Shown: positions 7,237-17,171, numbered from the stretch's first letter. The stretch: 64,000 nucleotides of DNA from CAIWHR01 sp963823215 (GCA_963823215.1 CAWGKT010000001.1:62001-126000); one strand, 5' to 3'. Program-made: numbers and translations. Notes: a model not told the origin generated them from the letters alone.

Positions 7237-8508
7237 ATGACACGCGAAGTCGTAGTGCTCAGCGGCGCGCGGACGGCGATCGGCGGATACGGCGGCAGCC
7301 TGAAGGACATTCCGCCGAGCGAGCTCGCCGCCAAGTGCGTGCGCGAGGCCGTGAAGCGGTCGGGCGTCGAACCGGCGGAAGTCGGTCACGTCGTGTTCGG
7401 CAACATCATTCACACCGATGCGCACGACCACTACCTGGCGCGCGTCGCCGGCGTCAATGGCGGCCTGCCGCACGAGACGCCGGCGCTGACGTTGAACCGG
7501 CTCTGCGGCAGCGGCCTGCAGGCGATCATCACGGCCGCGCAGACGATCATGCTCGGCGATGCCGACGTGACCGTCGCCGGCGGCGCCGAGAACATGAGCC
7601 GCAGCCCTTACATCGTCGCCGGCGATGCGTTGGGGTGCGCGGATGAACGACACGACGATGGTCGACATGATGGTCGGCGCGCTCTGAGCGATCCGTTCGA
7701 CGACTGCCACATGGGCGTGACGGCGGAGAATGTCGCGCGAAGAAGTAGAAGATCTCTCGCGAGGATCAGGACGAGCTGGCGGTCGAGAGCCATCGCCGGG
7801 CGGCGGCTCGCGATCGACAAGGGCTACTTCAAAGCGCAGATCGTTCCGGTCGAGATCAAGGTCAAGCGGGACAAAGTCCCGTTCGAGATCGACGAGACCG
7901 TGCGCCCGGGACAGCACCGTCGAGAAGCTCGCCAAGCTGCAGCCCGGTGTTCGATCCAGGAAGGCACGGTGACGGCGGGCAATGCGTCGAGCATCAACGA
8001 TGCGGCGGCGGCGGTTGTGCTGATGGATCGCGAGCTGCCGCGAAAAAGCGGGGTCTGAAGCCGATCGGTCGCCTCGTCGGCTTACAGCTATGCCGGCGTC
8101 GATCCGAAGTACATGGGCATCGGACCGGTGCCGGCGGTGCGGACGCTGCTCAAGAAGACCGGGCTTGGACTCGACGACATCGACGTGTTCGAGGTCAATG
8201 AGGCGTTTGCCGCGCAGGCGCTGGCCGTCTGCCGCGAGCTGAAGCTGCCGGCGGATCGCACCAATCCGAACGGCAGCGGCATCTCGCTGGGCCACCCGAT
8301 CGGCGCCACCGGCGCGATTCTGACGATCAAGGCGCTCTACGAGCTGAAACGGACCGGCGGCAAGCGTGCGCTGGTGACGATGTGCATCGGCGGCGGTCAG
8401 GGGATCGCGGCGATCTTCGAGCGCGAGCTGACCGGCCGCTTCAGGCGGTGCGCGCCGCGCGCACGCCGTCACACCACATCTGCACCCACACGCAAGGGAG
8501 GCAATTGA
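7237..8508 (+). pseudogene. Acetyl-CoA acyltransferase (thiolase, PhaA/BktB-like), multiple frame breaks
   Basis: Thiolases condense or cleave acyl-CoA and acetyl-CoA, for example acetoacetyl-CoA formation for polyhydroxyalkanoate or beta-oxidation. The start is strong (AGGAGG then MTREVVVLSGARTAIGG). The acyl-accepting Cys90 lies in NRLCGSGLQ, and the downstream frame has EVNEAFAAQ, the base GHPIGATGA and the second cysteine in TMCIGGGQG. Between about 7630 and 8090 the expected sequence moves among all three frames at least six times; for example MNDTTMVDMMVGAL and STVEKLAKLQP appear only in shadow frames. The final frame runs about 26 residues past the usual end, to overlap the next gene. 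Either clustered indel errors or a decaying gene. Confidence 0.8.
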
Positions 8509-9260
8509 TGGCACGAGTCAAAGGAAAGACGGCGCTGGTGACGGGCGCATCGCGCGGAATCGGCCGCGCGATCGCGGTGGAATTGGCCCGCGAGGGCGCC
8601 AAGGTCGCGGTCAACTATCCAAGCAACGACGCCAAGGCCAAGGAAGTGGCCGACGAAATCGAGGCGTTCGGCGGCACCTGCCATGCTCGTCAAGGCGAAC
8701 GTCGGCAATCGCCAAGGAAGCCCGGGCGATGGTCAAGGATGTCGCCGAGGAATTCGGCCATCTCGACATGCTGGTGAACAACGCCGGCATCACCCGCGAC
8801 AGCCTCGCTGCCGCAAGATGACCGACGAGCAGTGGGATGCAGGTGATCCAGACCAATCTCAATGGCTGCTTTTATCTGCACGTCGGCGGCCATTCCGGTC
8901 ATGACCGCGCAGAAGCTACGGCCGGATCATCAACATCAGCTCGATGAACGGGCAGATCGCGGCGATCGGGCAGGCCAACTACAGCGCCAGCAAGGGCGGC
9001 ATCATCGCGTTCACGCGGACCGCCGCGCTCGAACTCGCGCAAGTCCGGCATCACGGTCAACGTCGTCGCGCCCGGATTCACGGAGACCGACATGTTCGCT
9101 GCCGTTCCCGATGGCGATCCAGGCGCAGATCAAGGCCAGGATTCCGGTGGGACGCTTCGCCCATCCGGAGGAGATTGCCAAGGCGGTGCTCTTCCTGGTG
9201 GCCGATGGCGACTACATCACCGGGCAGCAGATCAACGTCAACGGCGGGGCACACATGTAG
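8508..9260 (+). pseudogene. Short-chain dehydrogenase (FabG/PhaB-type reductase), multiple frame breaks
   Basis: NAD(P)H-dependent reduction of 3-oxoacyl thioesters is the expected activity, matching the thiolase upstream as a PhaA-PhaB-like pair. AAGGGAGGC precedes the ATG, which overlaps the thiolase stop. Visible family landmarks, spread over frames, are TGASRGIG near the start, MLVNNAGITRDS, an INISS-type serine strand, the YSASK catalytic tyrosine/lysine motif, and the end ITGQQINVNGGAHM. The total span equals 251 codons, the normal family length, so insertions and deletions cancel. At least five single-base shifts lie between 8680 and 9130. The FabG versus PhaB assignment is not resolvable here. 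Confidence 0.78.
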
Positions 9261-9599
9261 ACGGGCATCGGGGCGATGCGCCGGAACGTGCCGACCCCGG
9301 CCTGGGCCCCGAACGCATCCGTCATCGGTGATTTTTGACCATCCGCTTCGGTTCGCGGGGCGCCTCCATGCCGTCGCACAAGGACTTCGGCGGCGAGCAG
9401 AACCGGGAGCTCGTGTTGCACGTGAGGCACCTCGCCAGGTAGTCCGGTCCCGCTCGTCGCCGATTGGACGTACCTCCATTCGGATATACTCCGTCGAAGG
9501 CGTCGTCCTCATGCGCCTGGGTGCGCGGCCACACCAGGCAGGCCGCCTTCGCGCGACGCGCGACGAGGATATCCCGCGACCTGGAGTGAACCGGGCATC
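9261..9599. other. Intergenic, no supported gene
   Basis: About 340 bases between the reductase and the aminotransferase. Short frames only, none with recognisable sequence. No clear terminator hairpin with a T-tract was seen. The promoter of the aminotransferase presumably lies here. Confidence 0.5.
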
Positions 9600-10796
9600 G
9601 TGACTCAATTCTCCCCATTCGCGCGCGAAGTCGTTCGCCGCCTGCGCGCCTCGAAGATCCGCGAAGTGGCCAACGCGGGCATGGGGCGCGAAGACGTGCT
9701 GGCGTTCTGGTTCGGCGAGCCCGACGAAGTCACGCCCGCGTTCATCCGGCAGGCGGGGATCGACGCCCTCAATGCCGGCGCGACGTTCTATACGCACAAC
9801 CTCGGGATACCCGAACTGCGGCAGGCCATCGCCGCCTATCTCACCCGCCTGCACCGCCCCGTTGAAATCGACCGCGTCGCGGTCACGAGTTCGGGAATGT
9901 CGGCGCTGATGCTGACCACGCAGGCGCTCGTCGGGCCGGGCGACCGCGTCGTGGCGGTCACGCCGCTCTGGCCCAACCTGGTCGAGATTCCGAAGATCCT
10001 CGGCGCGGATGTCACGTGCGTCGAGCTGACGTTCGGGCCCGCGGGCTGGACGCTCGACCTCGATCGTCTGCTGCGCGCGCTCACCCCGTCGACCCGCGCG
10101 GTCTACCTCAATTCACCGAACAATCCGACCGGCTGGACGATCGACGCCGACAGGCAGTGGGCCATCCTGGCGCACTGCCGCAAGCTCGGCATCTGGGTCG
10201 TCGCGGACGATGCCTACGAGCGGCTCTATTTCGAAGGCGCGGGGGTTGGGGCCGCGGCACCGTCGTTCCTCGACCTGGCCGAGCCCGAAGACCGGATCGT
10301 GAGCACGAACACGTTTTCCAAGACCTGGCTCATGACGGGATGGCGGCTGGGCTGGATCGTCGCGCCGCCGGAACTGGTTGCGGAAATCGGCAAGCTGATC
10401 GAATACAACACGTCGTGCGCGCCGGCCTTCATCCAGCGTGCCGGCGTCGTCGCGGTGAACGAAGGCGACGCCGTGATCGCGCATACTGCGGATCGCCTGC
10501 GGCGCGCGCGCGATTTTCTGAATGCGCGGCTGCGGCAGATTCCGGGCATCGAGGCCGTGCCTGCGCCGGGTGCGATGTACGCGTTCTTTCGCGTCGAAGG
10601 CGTCGTCGACAGTCTTGCCTTCTGCAAGCGTCTCGTCGCCGATGCTGGCCTTGGTCTCGCTCCCGGCATTGCGTTCGGCCCGGAGGGCGAGGGATTCGTG
10701 CGCTGGTGCTTTGCTTCGAGCGAAGCGCGGCTCGCGCAAGGCGTCGAGCGCCTGCAGCGGCACCTGGCGCGCCGTGAACCCGCACCTGTAACCTGA
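9600..10796 (+). CDS. Pyridoxal-phosphate aminotransferase, class I/II
   Basis: A 398-residue fold-type I aminotransferase with the aspartate-aminotransferase-like core. NSPNNPTG at 171-178 binds the cofactor, and Lys241 in NTFSKTWLMTGWRLGW is the Schiff-base lysine. The arginine of the C-terminal substrate clamp is in the FVRWCF segment. The substrate is unknown; relatives transfer amino groups between amino acids and 2-oxo acids. A GTG start is used because homology begins there. Sixteen bases separate it from the malic enzyme gene, so the two may be co-transcribed and link amino-acid carbon to pyruvate metabolism. Confidence 0.88.
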   Translation: MTQFSPFAREVVRRLRASKIREVANAGMGREDVLAFWFGEPDEVTPAFIRQAGIDALNAGATFYTHNLGIPELRQAIAAYLTRLHRPVEIDRVAVTSSGMSALMLTTQALVGPGDRVVAVTPLWPNLVEIPKILGADVTCVELTFGPAGWTLDLDRLLRALTPSTRAVYLNSPNNPTGWTIDADRQWAILAHCRKLGIWVVADDAYERLYFEGAGVGAAAPSFLDLAEPEDRIVSTNTFSKTWLMTGWRLGWIVAPPELVAEIGKLIEYNTSCAPAFIQRAGVVAVNEGDAVIAHTADRLRRARDFLNARLRQIPGIEAVPAPGAMYAFFRVEGVVDSLAFCKRLVADAGLGLAPGIAFGPEGEGFVRWCFASSEARLAQGVERLQRHLARREPAPVT

Positions 10797-10812
10797 CATT
10801 GCGAGGACTGAC

Positions 10813-13089
10813 ATGGACGAGCAACTGCGCATCGCCGCACTGGAGTATCACCGTCTGCCGACACCCGGCAAGATTTCGGTCACCCCGACCAAGGGCCTCA
10901 TCAACCAGCGTGACCTTGCGCTCGCCTATTCGCCCGGCGTGGCAGCCGCCTGCGACGCGATCGCGGCCGATCCGGCCGAGGCGCGCTCGCTGACCTCCCG
11001 CGGCAACCTCGTCGCCGTCATCACCAACGGCACGGCCGTACTCGGCCTTGGCAACATCGGCCCGCTCGCCGGCAAGCCGGTGATGGAGGGCAAGGCCTGC
11101 CTGTTCAAGAAATTCGCCGGCATCGACGTCTTCGATATCGAGATCGCGGAAAACGATCCGGAGGAGCTCGTGCGCACGATCGCCCGGCTCGAGCCGACGT
11201 TCGGCGGCATCAACCTCGAGGACATCAAGGCGCCGGATTGCTTTTACGTCGAGCGCAAGCTGCGCGAGCAGATGAAGATTCCGGTGTTCCACGACGACCA
11301 GCACGGCACGGCGATCGTGGCCGGCGCGTTCATGCTGAACGGGCTCAAGGTGGTGGGCAAGGACATCGCCAGCATCAAGCTGGTGTGCTCGGGCGCGGGT
11401 GCCGCGGCCATCGCCTGCCTCGACCTGATGGTAGGGGTGGGCCTCCAACGCAAGAACGTGATTGTCTGCGACAGCAAGGGCGTGATCTTCAACGGCCGCG
11501 AGTCGCCGATGGAGGAGAACAAGGCGCGCTACGCGTGCAACACCAAGGACCGCACGCTGGCCGACGCCATCGTGGACGCCGACATCTTCCTGGGCCTGTC
11601 CGGTCCGAAGGTGCTGACGCCGGACATGGTCAAGCGCATGGCGCGTGACCCGCTGATCCTGGCGCTCGCCAATCCCGAGCCCGAGATCCTGCCGGAGCTC
11701 GCCAAGGCCGTCCGGCCCGACGCCATCCTCGCCACGGGCCGGTCCGATTACCCGAATCAGGTGAACAACGTGCTCTGCTTTCCGTTCATCTTCCGCGGCG
11801 CGCTCGACGTGGGCGCCACGATGATCACCGAGGGCATGAAGCTCGCCTGCATGCGCGCCATCGCCGAGCTCGCGCACGCCGAGCAGTCCGACATCGTGGC
11901 GCAGGCCTACGCGGGCGAGGATCTGTCGTTCGGTCCGGAATACCTGATCCCGAAGCCCTTCGATCCGCGGCTCATGGTGATCGTGCCGCCGGCCGTGGCG
12001 AAGGCCGCGATGGAAAGCGGCGTGGCCACGCGGCCGATCGCCGATTTCGACGCGTATAGCGAGCGCCTGTCGCAGTTCATCTACCATTCCGGCCTCATCA
12101 TGAAACCGGTGTTCGCCGGCGCCAAGCGGTCGCCGAAGCGCGTGGCCTATGCCGAAGGCGAGGAGGAGCGCGTGCTGCGGGCGGTGCAGGTCGTGGTGGA
12201 CGAAGGCCTGGCGAAGCCCGTGCTGATCGGGCGCCCGGAAGTCATCGAGGCGCGCATCGCGAAGTTCGGGTTGCGCCTTCATGCCGGAACGGATTTCGAT
12301 CTCGTCAACATCAACAGCGACGCGCGCTACCGCGACTGCTGGCAGCTCTATTACCAGCTGATGGGGCGCAATGGCATCTCGCCGGAAGACGCCAAGGAGG
12401 CCGTCCTGCGCAAGCCTTCGCTCATCGGCGCGCTGCTGTTGCGCATGGGCTCCTGCGACGCGCTGGTGTGCGGGACGGTCGGCAAGTACCAGGCGCACCT
12501 GCGCCACGTCGCGGACGTCATCGGCCAGCGCCCCGATGCGCCGGTGTTCGCGGCGATGAACGGACTGCTCCTGCCGCACCGAACCGTGTTCGTCTGCGAC
12601 ACCTATGTGAACCGGGACCCGTCGGCCGACGAGCTGGCGGGAATCGCCCGGCTGGCGGCCGACGCCGTGCGGCGCTTCGGCCTCGTTCCGAAGGTCGCGC
12701 TCCTGTCGCACTCCAATTTCGGCAGCGACGACTCGGAGTCCGCGCGCAAGATGCGCGAGGTGCGGCGCCTGCTCCTGGAGCGCGCGCCGGACCTGGAAGT
12801 GGACGGCGAGATGCACGGCGATGCGGCCCTTTCGGAGGCGATACGCAACCGCGTCCATCCGGACTCGACGCTGAAGGGCGAGGCGAACCTGCTGGTGATG
12901 CCGAATCTCGATGCCGCAAACATCTCGTTCAATCTGCTGAAGATCACAGGCGGCGACGGCGTGACCATCGGCCCGATCCTGCTGGGGGCGCAGAAGACCG
13001 TGCTGATTGCCACACCGTCGGCGACCGTGCGGCGGCTCGTCAACCTGACGGCGCTGGCCGTGGTGGGAGCGGCGGGCGCCAGCGATTGA
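10813..13089 (+). CDS. maeB: NADP-dependent malic enzyme, MaeB type, with phosphotransacetylase-like domain
   Basis: A 758-residue protein, matching the length of MaeB. It oxidatively decarboxylates malate to pyruvate with NADP. The N-terminal malic domain has Tyr39 in LAYSPGVA, a lysine/acid stretch ending in AGIDVFDIE, and the metal-site segment FHDDQHGTAIV. The Rossmann part contains GAGAAAIACLDLM. From about residue 430 a phosphotransacetylase-like domain follows (SHSNFGSDDSESARKMREV, LVMPNLDAANISFNLLK), which in MaeB proteins is regulatory, typically sensing acetyl-CoA or acetyl phosphate. The frame is fully intact. Confidence 0.96.
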   Translation: MDEQLRIAALEYHRLPTPGKISVTPTKGLINQRDLALAYSPGVAAACDAIAADPAEARSLTSRGNLVAVITNGTAVLGLGNIGPLAGKPVMEGKACLFKKFAGIDVFDIEIAENDPEELVRTIARLEPTFGGINLEDIKAPDCFYVERKLREQMKIPVFHDDQHGTAIVAGAFMLNGLKVVGKDIASIKLVCSGAGAAAIACLDLMVGVGLQRKNVIVCDSKGVIFNGRESPMEENKARYACNTKDRTLADAIVDADIFLGLSGPKVLTPDMVKRMARDPLILALANPEPEILPELAKAVRPDAILATGRSDYPNQVNNVLCFPFIFRGALDVGATMITEGMKLACMRAIAELAHAEQSDIVAQAYAGEDLSFGPEYLIPKPFDPRLMVIVPPAVAKAAMESGVATRPIADFDAYSERLSQFIYHSGLIMKPVFAGAKRSPKRVAYAEGEEERVLRAVQVVVDEGLAKPVLIGRPEVIEARIAKFGLRLHAGTDFDLVNINSDARYRDCWQLYYQLMGRNGISPEDAKEAVLRKPSLIGALLLRMGSCDALVCGTVGKYQAHLRHVADVIGQRPDAPVFAAMNGLLLPHRTVFVCDTYVNRDPSADELAGIARLAADAVRRFGLVPKVALLSHSNFGSDDSESARKMREVRRLLLERAPDLEVDGEMHGDAALSEAIRNRVHPDSTLKGEANLLVMPNLDAANISFNLLKITGGDGVTIGPILLGAQKTVLIATPSATVRRLVNLTALAVVGAAGASD

Positions 13090-13104
13090 TGGGCGGTCGC
13101 GACG

Positions 13105-13755
13105 TCATTGCGGCCGCCATTCGCGGGCGCGCCGGCGCGCTTCCTCGATCTCGGCGGGCGTCATCTGCGCGACCAGCTGGTCGCGGTTCCTGATCACGAG
13201 CCCGCGGCTCTTCGCCTCCGACGCCCGGAAGGTCATCGCGGAAAGGGTGTACCACTTGTGCGCCTCGACGATATCCTTGCCGACGCCGTGGCCGTGCTCG
13301 TACATGACCCCTAGGTTGGCCTGGGCCATCGGATGGCGGGCTTGTGCGGCCTTCCGATACCAGGCAACGGCCTCGGCGTGGTCCTGCACTACGCCAAGGC
13401 CGCTCTGGTAGGCGTTGCCGAGGTTGTGCTGCGCATTGGTGTCGCCCTGTTCGGCAGCCTTTCGGTACCACTGCACGGCCGTGGCCGGGTCCTTCGGTAC
13501 GCCATGGCCATGCTCGTACATGACGCCCAGGTTGTTCTGGGCGTCGTGGTTGCCCTGCGCGGCGGCCCGGCGATACCATTTCAGGGCCTCGGCGTAGCTT
13601 TTCGGAACACCGAGTCCGCTTTCGTACATCACGCCCAGATTGTCCTGGGCCTGGGCGCTGCCCGCTTCGGCCAGCGCGAGATACAGCGCCACCGCCGTCG
13701 CGTAGTCGCCGCGCTGGTGCGCCGCGCTTGCGGCATTCCAGTCGTCCTGGGTCAT
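13105..13755 (-). CDS. Sel1-like repeat (SLR/TPR-type) protein
   Basis: 216 residues starting MTQDDWNAASAAHQRGDYA, followed by about four to five Sel1-type repeats of the form NLGVMYEHGHGVPKD...A..WYRKAA at a period of about 36 residues. Sel1 repeats form alpha-solenoid scaffolds for protein-protein contacts. No signal peptide is seen, so it is probably cytoplasmic. The start at 13755 is preferred over a longer frame because GAGGATC precedes it and because it follows the HAD stop by 13 bases, suggesting co-transcription. It converges on maeB with 15 bases between stops. The partner is unknown. Confidence 0.8.
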   Translation of the reverse strand: MTQDDWNAASAAHQRGDYATAVALYLALAEAGSAQAQDNLGVMYESGLGVPKSYAEALKWYRRAAAQGNHDAQNNLGVMYEHGHGVPKDPATAVQWYRKAAEQGDTNAQHNLGNAYQSGLGVVQDHAEAVAWYRKAAQARHPMAQANLGVMYEHGHGVGKDIVEAHKWYTLSAMTFRASEAKSRGLVIRNRDQLVAQMTPAEIEEARRRAREWRPQ

Positions 13756-13768
13756 CGCGGCAGGATCC

Positions 13769-14401
13769 TCACAGCAACCCGAGCGACACCAACTCGCTCC
13801 GGAGATCTTCCGGCGATCGGAAGTGAATGCCGTGAATGCCCAACGTTGTCGCCGCGACCGCATTCGCCCGGTTGTCGTCGATGAACACCGCCTCTTCGGG
13901 TGCGATGCGATAGCGTTCGAGCAGGATGCGGAAGATCCGGGGATCGGGCTTGATGATTCCTTCCTCGCCGGACACCACGATGCCGTCGAACCACGACAGA
14001 AACTCGAAGCGCTGGCGCTGGGGACGAAACGTCTCGGCCGAGAAGTTGGTCAGCCCGTAACGCGGCACGCCAGCCCGCTTGAGGTCCGCGAGAATCGCGA
14101 CGGTGCCTTCGATGGGTCCCGCGATCATCTCGTCGAATCGCTGGCTGAACGCCGTGATGAGCGTCGCCTTGTCAGGGTGGCGGGGCAGCAATTCGGCGAC
14201 CGCATCGGCAAAGCTTCGCCCCGCGTCCTGCCGCTCGTTCCACTCCGTCGTGCAGACGTTGGCCAGGAACGACTCCATCGCCGCCTCGTCGCCGGCAAAG
14301 AGCTTTCGATAGAGGTGTCGCGGATTCCAGTTGACGAGGACGCCGCCGAAATCGAACACGACGACGCGACGCGATGACGGACGTGCGGAGAAGGACGACA
14401 T
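13769..14401 (-). CDS. HAD-superfamily phosphatase
   Basis: 210 residues with the four HAD motifs: the nucleophile motif VVVFDFGGVLVNW at about 13-25, motif II LTNFS, the motif III lysine in GIIKPDPRIF, and motif IV VFIDDN. The second aspartate of the first motif is replaced by glycine (DFGG), as in the YihX-like group of sugar-phosphatase-type HAD proteins. A helical cap lies between motifs I and II (type C1). The substrate is probably a small phosphorylated metabolite and cannot be named. The gene leads a two-gene unit with the Sel1-repeat protein and is divergent from the DapC-like gene. Confidence 0.85.
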   Translation of the reverse strand: MSSFSARPSSRRVVVFDFGGVLVNWNPRHLYRKLFAGDEAAMESFLANVCTTEWNERQDAGRSFADAVAELLPRHPDKATLITAFSQRFDEMIAGPIEGTVAILADLKRAGVPRYGLTNFSAETFRPQRQRFEFLSWFDGIVVSGEEGIIKPDPRIFRILLERYRIAPEEAVFIDDNRANAVAATTLGIHGIHFRSPEDLRSELVSLGLL

Positions 14402-14646
14402 GTCATTCGAGGAGCGCGCGCACCGGACCGGGCGCGGCGTGCGGCGGGCGGACGGCGATCTTCGCTGTTTTCATGGCGATCCCTGTCGAGCCTGGTGCAG
14501 CGTCGTGCATCGAAGACTGCAAACGTACCATATCGCAAGGCGAGTATGCGCACCCGTGCTGCGCACCCCGCCGACGCTATCGGATATATTGCACGCAACG
14601 ATGCTTGCCAACTTCGTTCCCGGACCGCCGCGTTGAGAGGAGGACG

Positions 14647-15947
14647 ATGAATCCGCTGCTGAACGAGCGCCTCGAGCGTTTCGATTCCCCATTCCGCCGG
14701 CTGGACGAATGGCTCGCGGGCATCGCGCCCAATCCGCAGCTGCCGCCGATCAACATGTCGGTAGGTGAGCCGCAGGATGCGCCGCCATCGTTGCTGGCGG
14801 AGGCCGTCGCCGCCAACGCCCACCTGTGGAACCGCTACCCGCCGGCGGTCGGCACGCCCGAGTTCCGGCGCGCGGCGGCGGGGTACCTGGAGCGCCGTTA
14901 TCCCGTCACGCGCGGGCGCATCGACCCCGATACGCAGATCTCGCCGGTCACCAGCAGCCGCGAAGGCCTCTACCTTGCGGCGTCAATCGCGACGAGCCCC
15001 ACACGCGTCGAGCCGCTCGCGCTGATGCAGAACCCGTTCTACCAGACCTATCGGGTCGCGGCGATCATGGCCGGCGCCGAGCCCCGGTATCTGTCCCACA
15101 GCGGGTTTCCGGCATTCCGCCTCGACTTCACCGCAGTGCCCGCACGGCCGTCCGAAGGGCACTGCGCGCCCCCCGGGGGGCAGCGAACGCAGTGAGCGTG
15201 GGGGCTGTTCATCTTGACGAGGCCACGCTGTCCCGCACGTCGATCCTCTACCTGTGCTCGCCGTCGAACCCGGACGGGCGGGTGATTGCGCAGCCGCAGA
15301 TGCGATGGGCGATCGAAGCCGCGCGCCGGCACAATTTCCTCGTCGTCTTCGACGAGTGCTACGCCGAGCTCTACGACAGCGAGCCGCCGCAGGGCGCGCT
15401 CGACGCGCTGGCCGCGCTCGATGCCTCGGCGCACTGGCTCGACAACGTGCTGGTGCTGCACTCGCTGTCCAAGCGTTCCAGCGCGGCGGGGATGCGTTCC
15501 GGCTTTGCCGTCGGAGCTGCCGACGTCCTCGCCGCGCTCAATCGGGTGCGGTTGAACGGCACGTCCTGCACGCCGCTGCCGCTGCTCGCCGCGGCGACAG
15601 CGCTGTGGTCGGAGGACACGCATGTCGACGCCATGCGCGCGCGGCTGCGGGAGCGCAAGGACACGGCCGACCGCCTGCTCGGGGGACATCCCGGGTACTA
15701 CCGCCCGCCCTGCGGCTTTTTCCTGTGGATGAGGGTCGACGATGGGCTGGCGCTTACCCGGCGCCTGTGGCGCGATTTCGCCCTGCGCGTGCTGCCCGGC
15801 ACCTACCTGACCCAACCCGGTGCGGACGGGGCCAACGCCGGGGACGCCTTCGTGCGAATCGCCCTGGTCCACGACCCCCAAACGACCGTTGCCGGACTGT
15901 CGCGGCTGGCCGCGGCGTCGGGCCTCCCTGCGGACTCGGCGGAGTAG
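14647..15947 (+). pseudogene. dapC: DapC-like aminotransferase interrupted by a short repeat
   Basis: PLP-dependent aminotransferase resembling DapC (N-succinyldiaminopimelate transaminase, lysine and peptidoglycan precursor synthesis). Part one starts MNPLLNERLERFDSPF after GGAGG and includes ISPVTSSREGLYLA and NPFYQTYRVAAIMAGAEP. It stops at 15195. Part two resumes in another frame at about 15207 with HLDEATLSRTSILYLCSPSN, FDECYAELYD, the lysine in HSLSKRSSAAGMRSGF, and VLPGTYL. Removing bases 15145-15206 (62 nt) rejoins VPA to VHLDEAT in frame, giving 412 residues. The insert, not a point error, breaks the gene. Whether it is inactive depends on an unlinked dapC/argD copy. Confidence 0.8.
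15145..15206 (+). repeat. Short G/C-palindromic dispersed repeat inside the DapC-like gene
   Basis: A roughly 62-base segment centred on CCCCCCGGGGGG, flanked by GCAGCGAACGCAGTGAGCG. On the minus strand it reads CGCTGCCCCCCGGGGGGCGC and runs into GGCCGTGCGGGC. A related copy lies at 47780-47840 (CGCTGCCCCCCGAGGGGGCG ... GGCCCTGCGGCG). Exact ends are uncertain, but this 62-base excision restores the host reading frame. Confidence 0.7.
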
Positions 15948-16042
15948 GGCGCGACGCCCACTCGCCATTTGCCAAAAGTCGGCTTACACTCGTGCCGCGT
16001 GAAATTTCGAACCCGACTTCGGTCGATCCCTGGGAGGAAACC

Positions 16043-17062
16043 ATGATGAAGCAATTGGCAGTTGCCGCGGCGCTTCTGGCCGCGTTCACGGGTAACGCGT
16101 ACGCGGGCAAGACGCTGGACACGATCAAGCAGCGGGGCACGCTCGTCTGCGGGGTCAATCCGAGCCTGCCAGGGTTTTCGGCGGCGGACAGCCAGGGCAA
16201 CTGGACCGGGCTCGACGTCGATGTCTGCAAGGCGATCGCCGCGTCCGTCCTTGGCGACGAAAAGAAGATCAAGTGGGTGCCGCTGAACGCGTCGCAGCGC
16301 TTTACCGCGCTGCAGTCGGGTGAGATCGACGTCCTCTCGCGCAACACGACCTGGACGCTGACGCGCGACGCGTCGCTCGGTCTCGAGTTCACCGGCGTCA
16401 CCTATTACGACGGCCAGGGCTTCATGGTGACGAAGAAGTCGAAGGTCACGAGCGCCAAGCAGCTCAAGGGCGCGACCGTGTGCGTGCAGTCCGGCACGAC
16501 GACCGAGAAGAACCTTTCCGACTTCTCCAAGGCCAACAATCTTGCGATGAAGCCCGTCGTCTTCGAGACGCAGGAAGCCACCAACAAGGCCTACTTCTCC
16601 GGCCGCTGCCAGGCCTACACCACGGACGCCTCGGGGCTGGCGTCAGTGCGCAACAAGGAAGCGGGCAATCCGGAAGATCACCTGATCCTGCCCGACCTCA
16701 TTTCCAAGGAGCCGCTGGGCCCGTCGGTGCGCCGTGGCGACGACGAGTTCTTCACTATCGTCAAGTGGGTCGTCTTCGTGCTGATCGAATCCGAAGAGTA
16801 CGGGATCTCGCAGGGGAGCGTCGATGGAATGAGGGCTTCCAGCACCGATCCGGTGGTGCAGCGGATCCTCGGCACGTCGGAAGACACGGGCAAGCTGCTC
16901 GGGCTCGACAAGGACTGGGCGTATCGCGCGATCAAGTCCGTCGGCAACTACGGCGAGATCTTCGAGCGCAATGTCGGTCCGAAATCGGCATTGAAGCTGC
17001 CGCGCGGCGTTAACAACCTCTGGAACAAGGGCGGCCTGATGTACGCGCCGCCAGTGCGCTAG
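16043..17062 (+). CDS. aapJ: General L-amino-acid ABC transporter, periplasmic substrate-binding protein
   Basis: 339 residues. A signal peptide MMKQLAVAAALLAAFTGNAYA precedes the mature protein, which starts GKTLDTIKQRGTLVCGVN as in AapJ/BztA proteins. The domain is a type-II periplasmic binding fold (SBP_bac_3) with RFTALQSGEIDVLSRNTTWT and GTTTEKNLSDF. It captures polar amino acids in the periplasm and delivers them to the permeases encoded downstream. The start is fixed by GGAGGAA 5-8 bases upstream. A stable hairpin follows the stop before aapQ, a usual device for keeping binding-protein mRNA in excess. Confidence 0.93.
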   Translation: MMKQLAVAAALLAAFTGNAYAGKTLDTIKQRGTLVCGVNPSLPGFSAADSQGNWTGLDVDVCKAIAASVLGDEKKIKWVPLNASQRFTALQSGEIDVLSRNTTWTLTRDASLGLEFTGVTYYDGQGFMVTKKSKVTSAKQLKGATVCVQSGTTTEKNLSDFSKANNLAMKPVVFETQEATNKAYFSGRCQAYTTDASGLASVRNKEAGNPEDHLILPDLISKEPLGPSVRRGDDEFFTIVKWVVFVLIESEEYGISQGSVDGMRASSTDPVVQRILGTSEDTGKLLGLDKDWAYRAIKSVGNYGEIFERNVGPKSALKLPRGVNNLWNKGGLMYAPPVR

Positions 17063-17074
17063 GCAGTCCGAAAG

Positions 17075-17109
17075 ACCGGGCACGAGGGGCGCCGCCCCCC
17101 GGGCCCGGT
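17075..17109 (+). terminator. GC-rich intercistronic hairpin between aapJ and aapQ
   Basis: Outer stem ACCGGGC (17075-17081) / GCCCGGT (17103-17109) and inner stem GGGGCG (17086-17091) / CGCCCC (17093-17098). There is no T-tract, so it is more likely an mRNA-stabilising or attenuating structure than a full terminator. Confidence 0.5.
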
Positions 17110-17171
17110 GTCCTGTGGCGGGGCATCGCGTCGCGCCCCCGTTTTGAGGCTGAACGGCTCAGGGCGTTGTC

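Noticed and set aside
9368..9442. A 24-codon open frame after the reductase gene (MPSHKDFGGEQNRELVLHVR)
   Set aside because: Short, no ribosome-binding site, no family similarity recognised.
10429..12858. A very long minus-strand open frame antisense to the malic enzyme gene
   Set aside because: It is rich in Arg, His, Asp and Val with no family motif, and lies wholly opposite an intact, clearly homologous gene. High GC content produces such stop-free shadows.
15191..15947. The second half of the DapC-like gene as an independent gene starting at the GTG
   Set aside because: The start lies inside the inserted repeat, no ribosome-binding site is seen, and the fold would lack its N-terminal half. 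It is kept only as a remote possibility.
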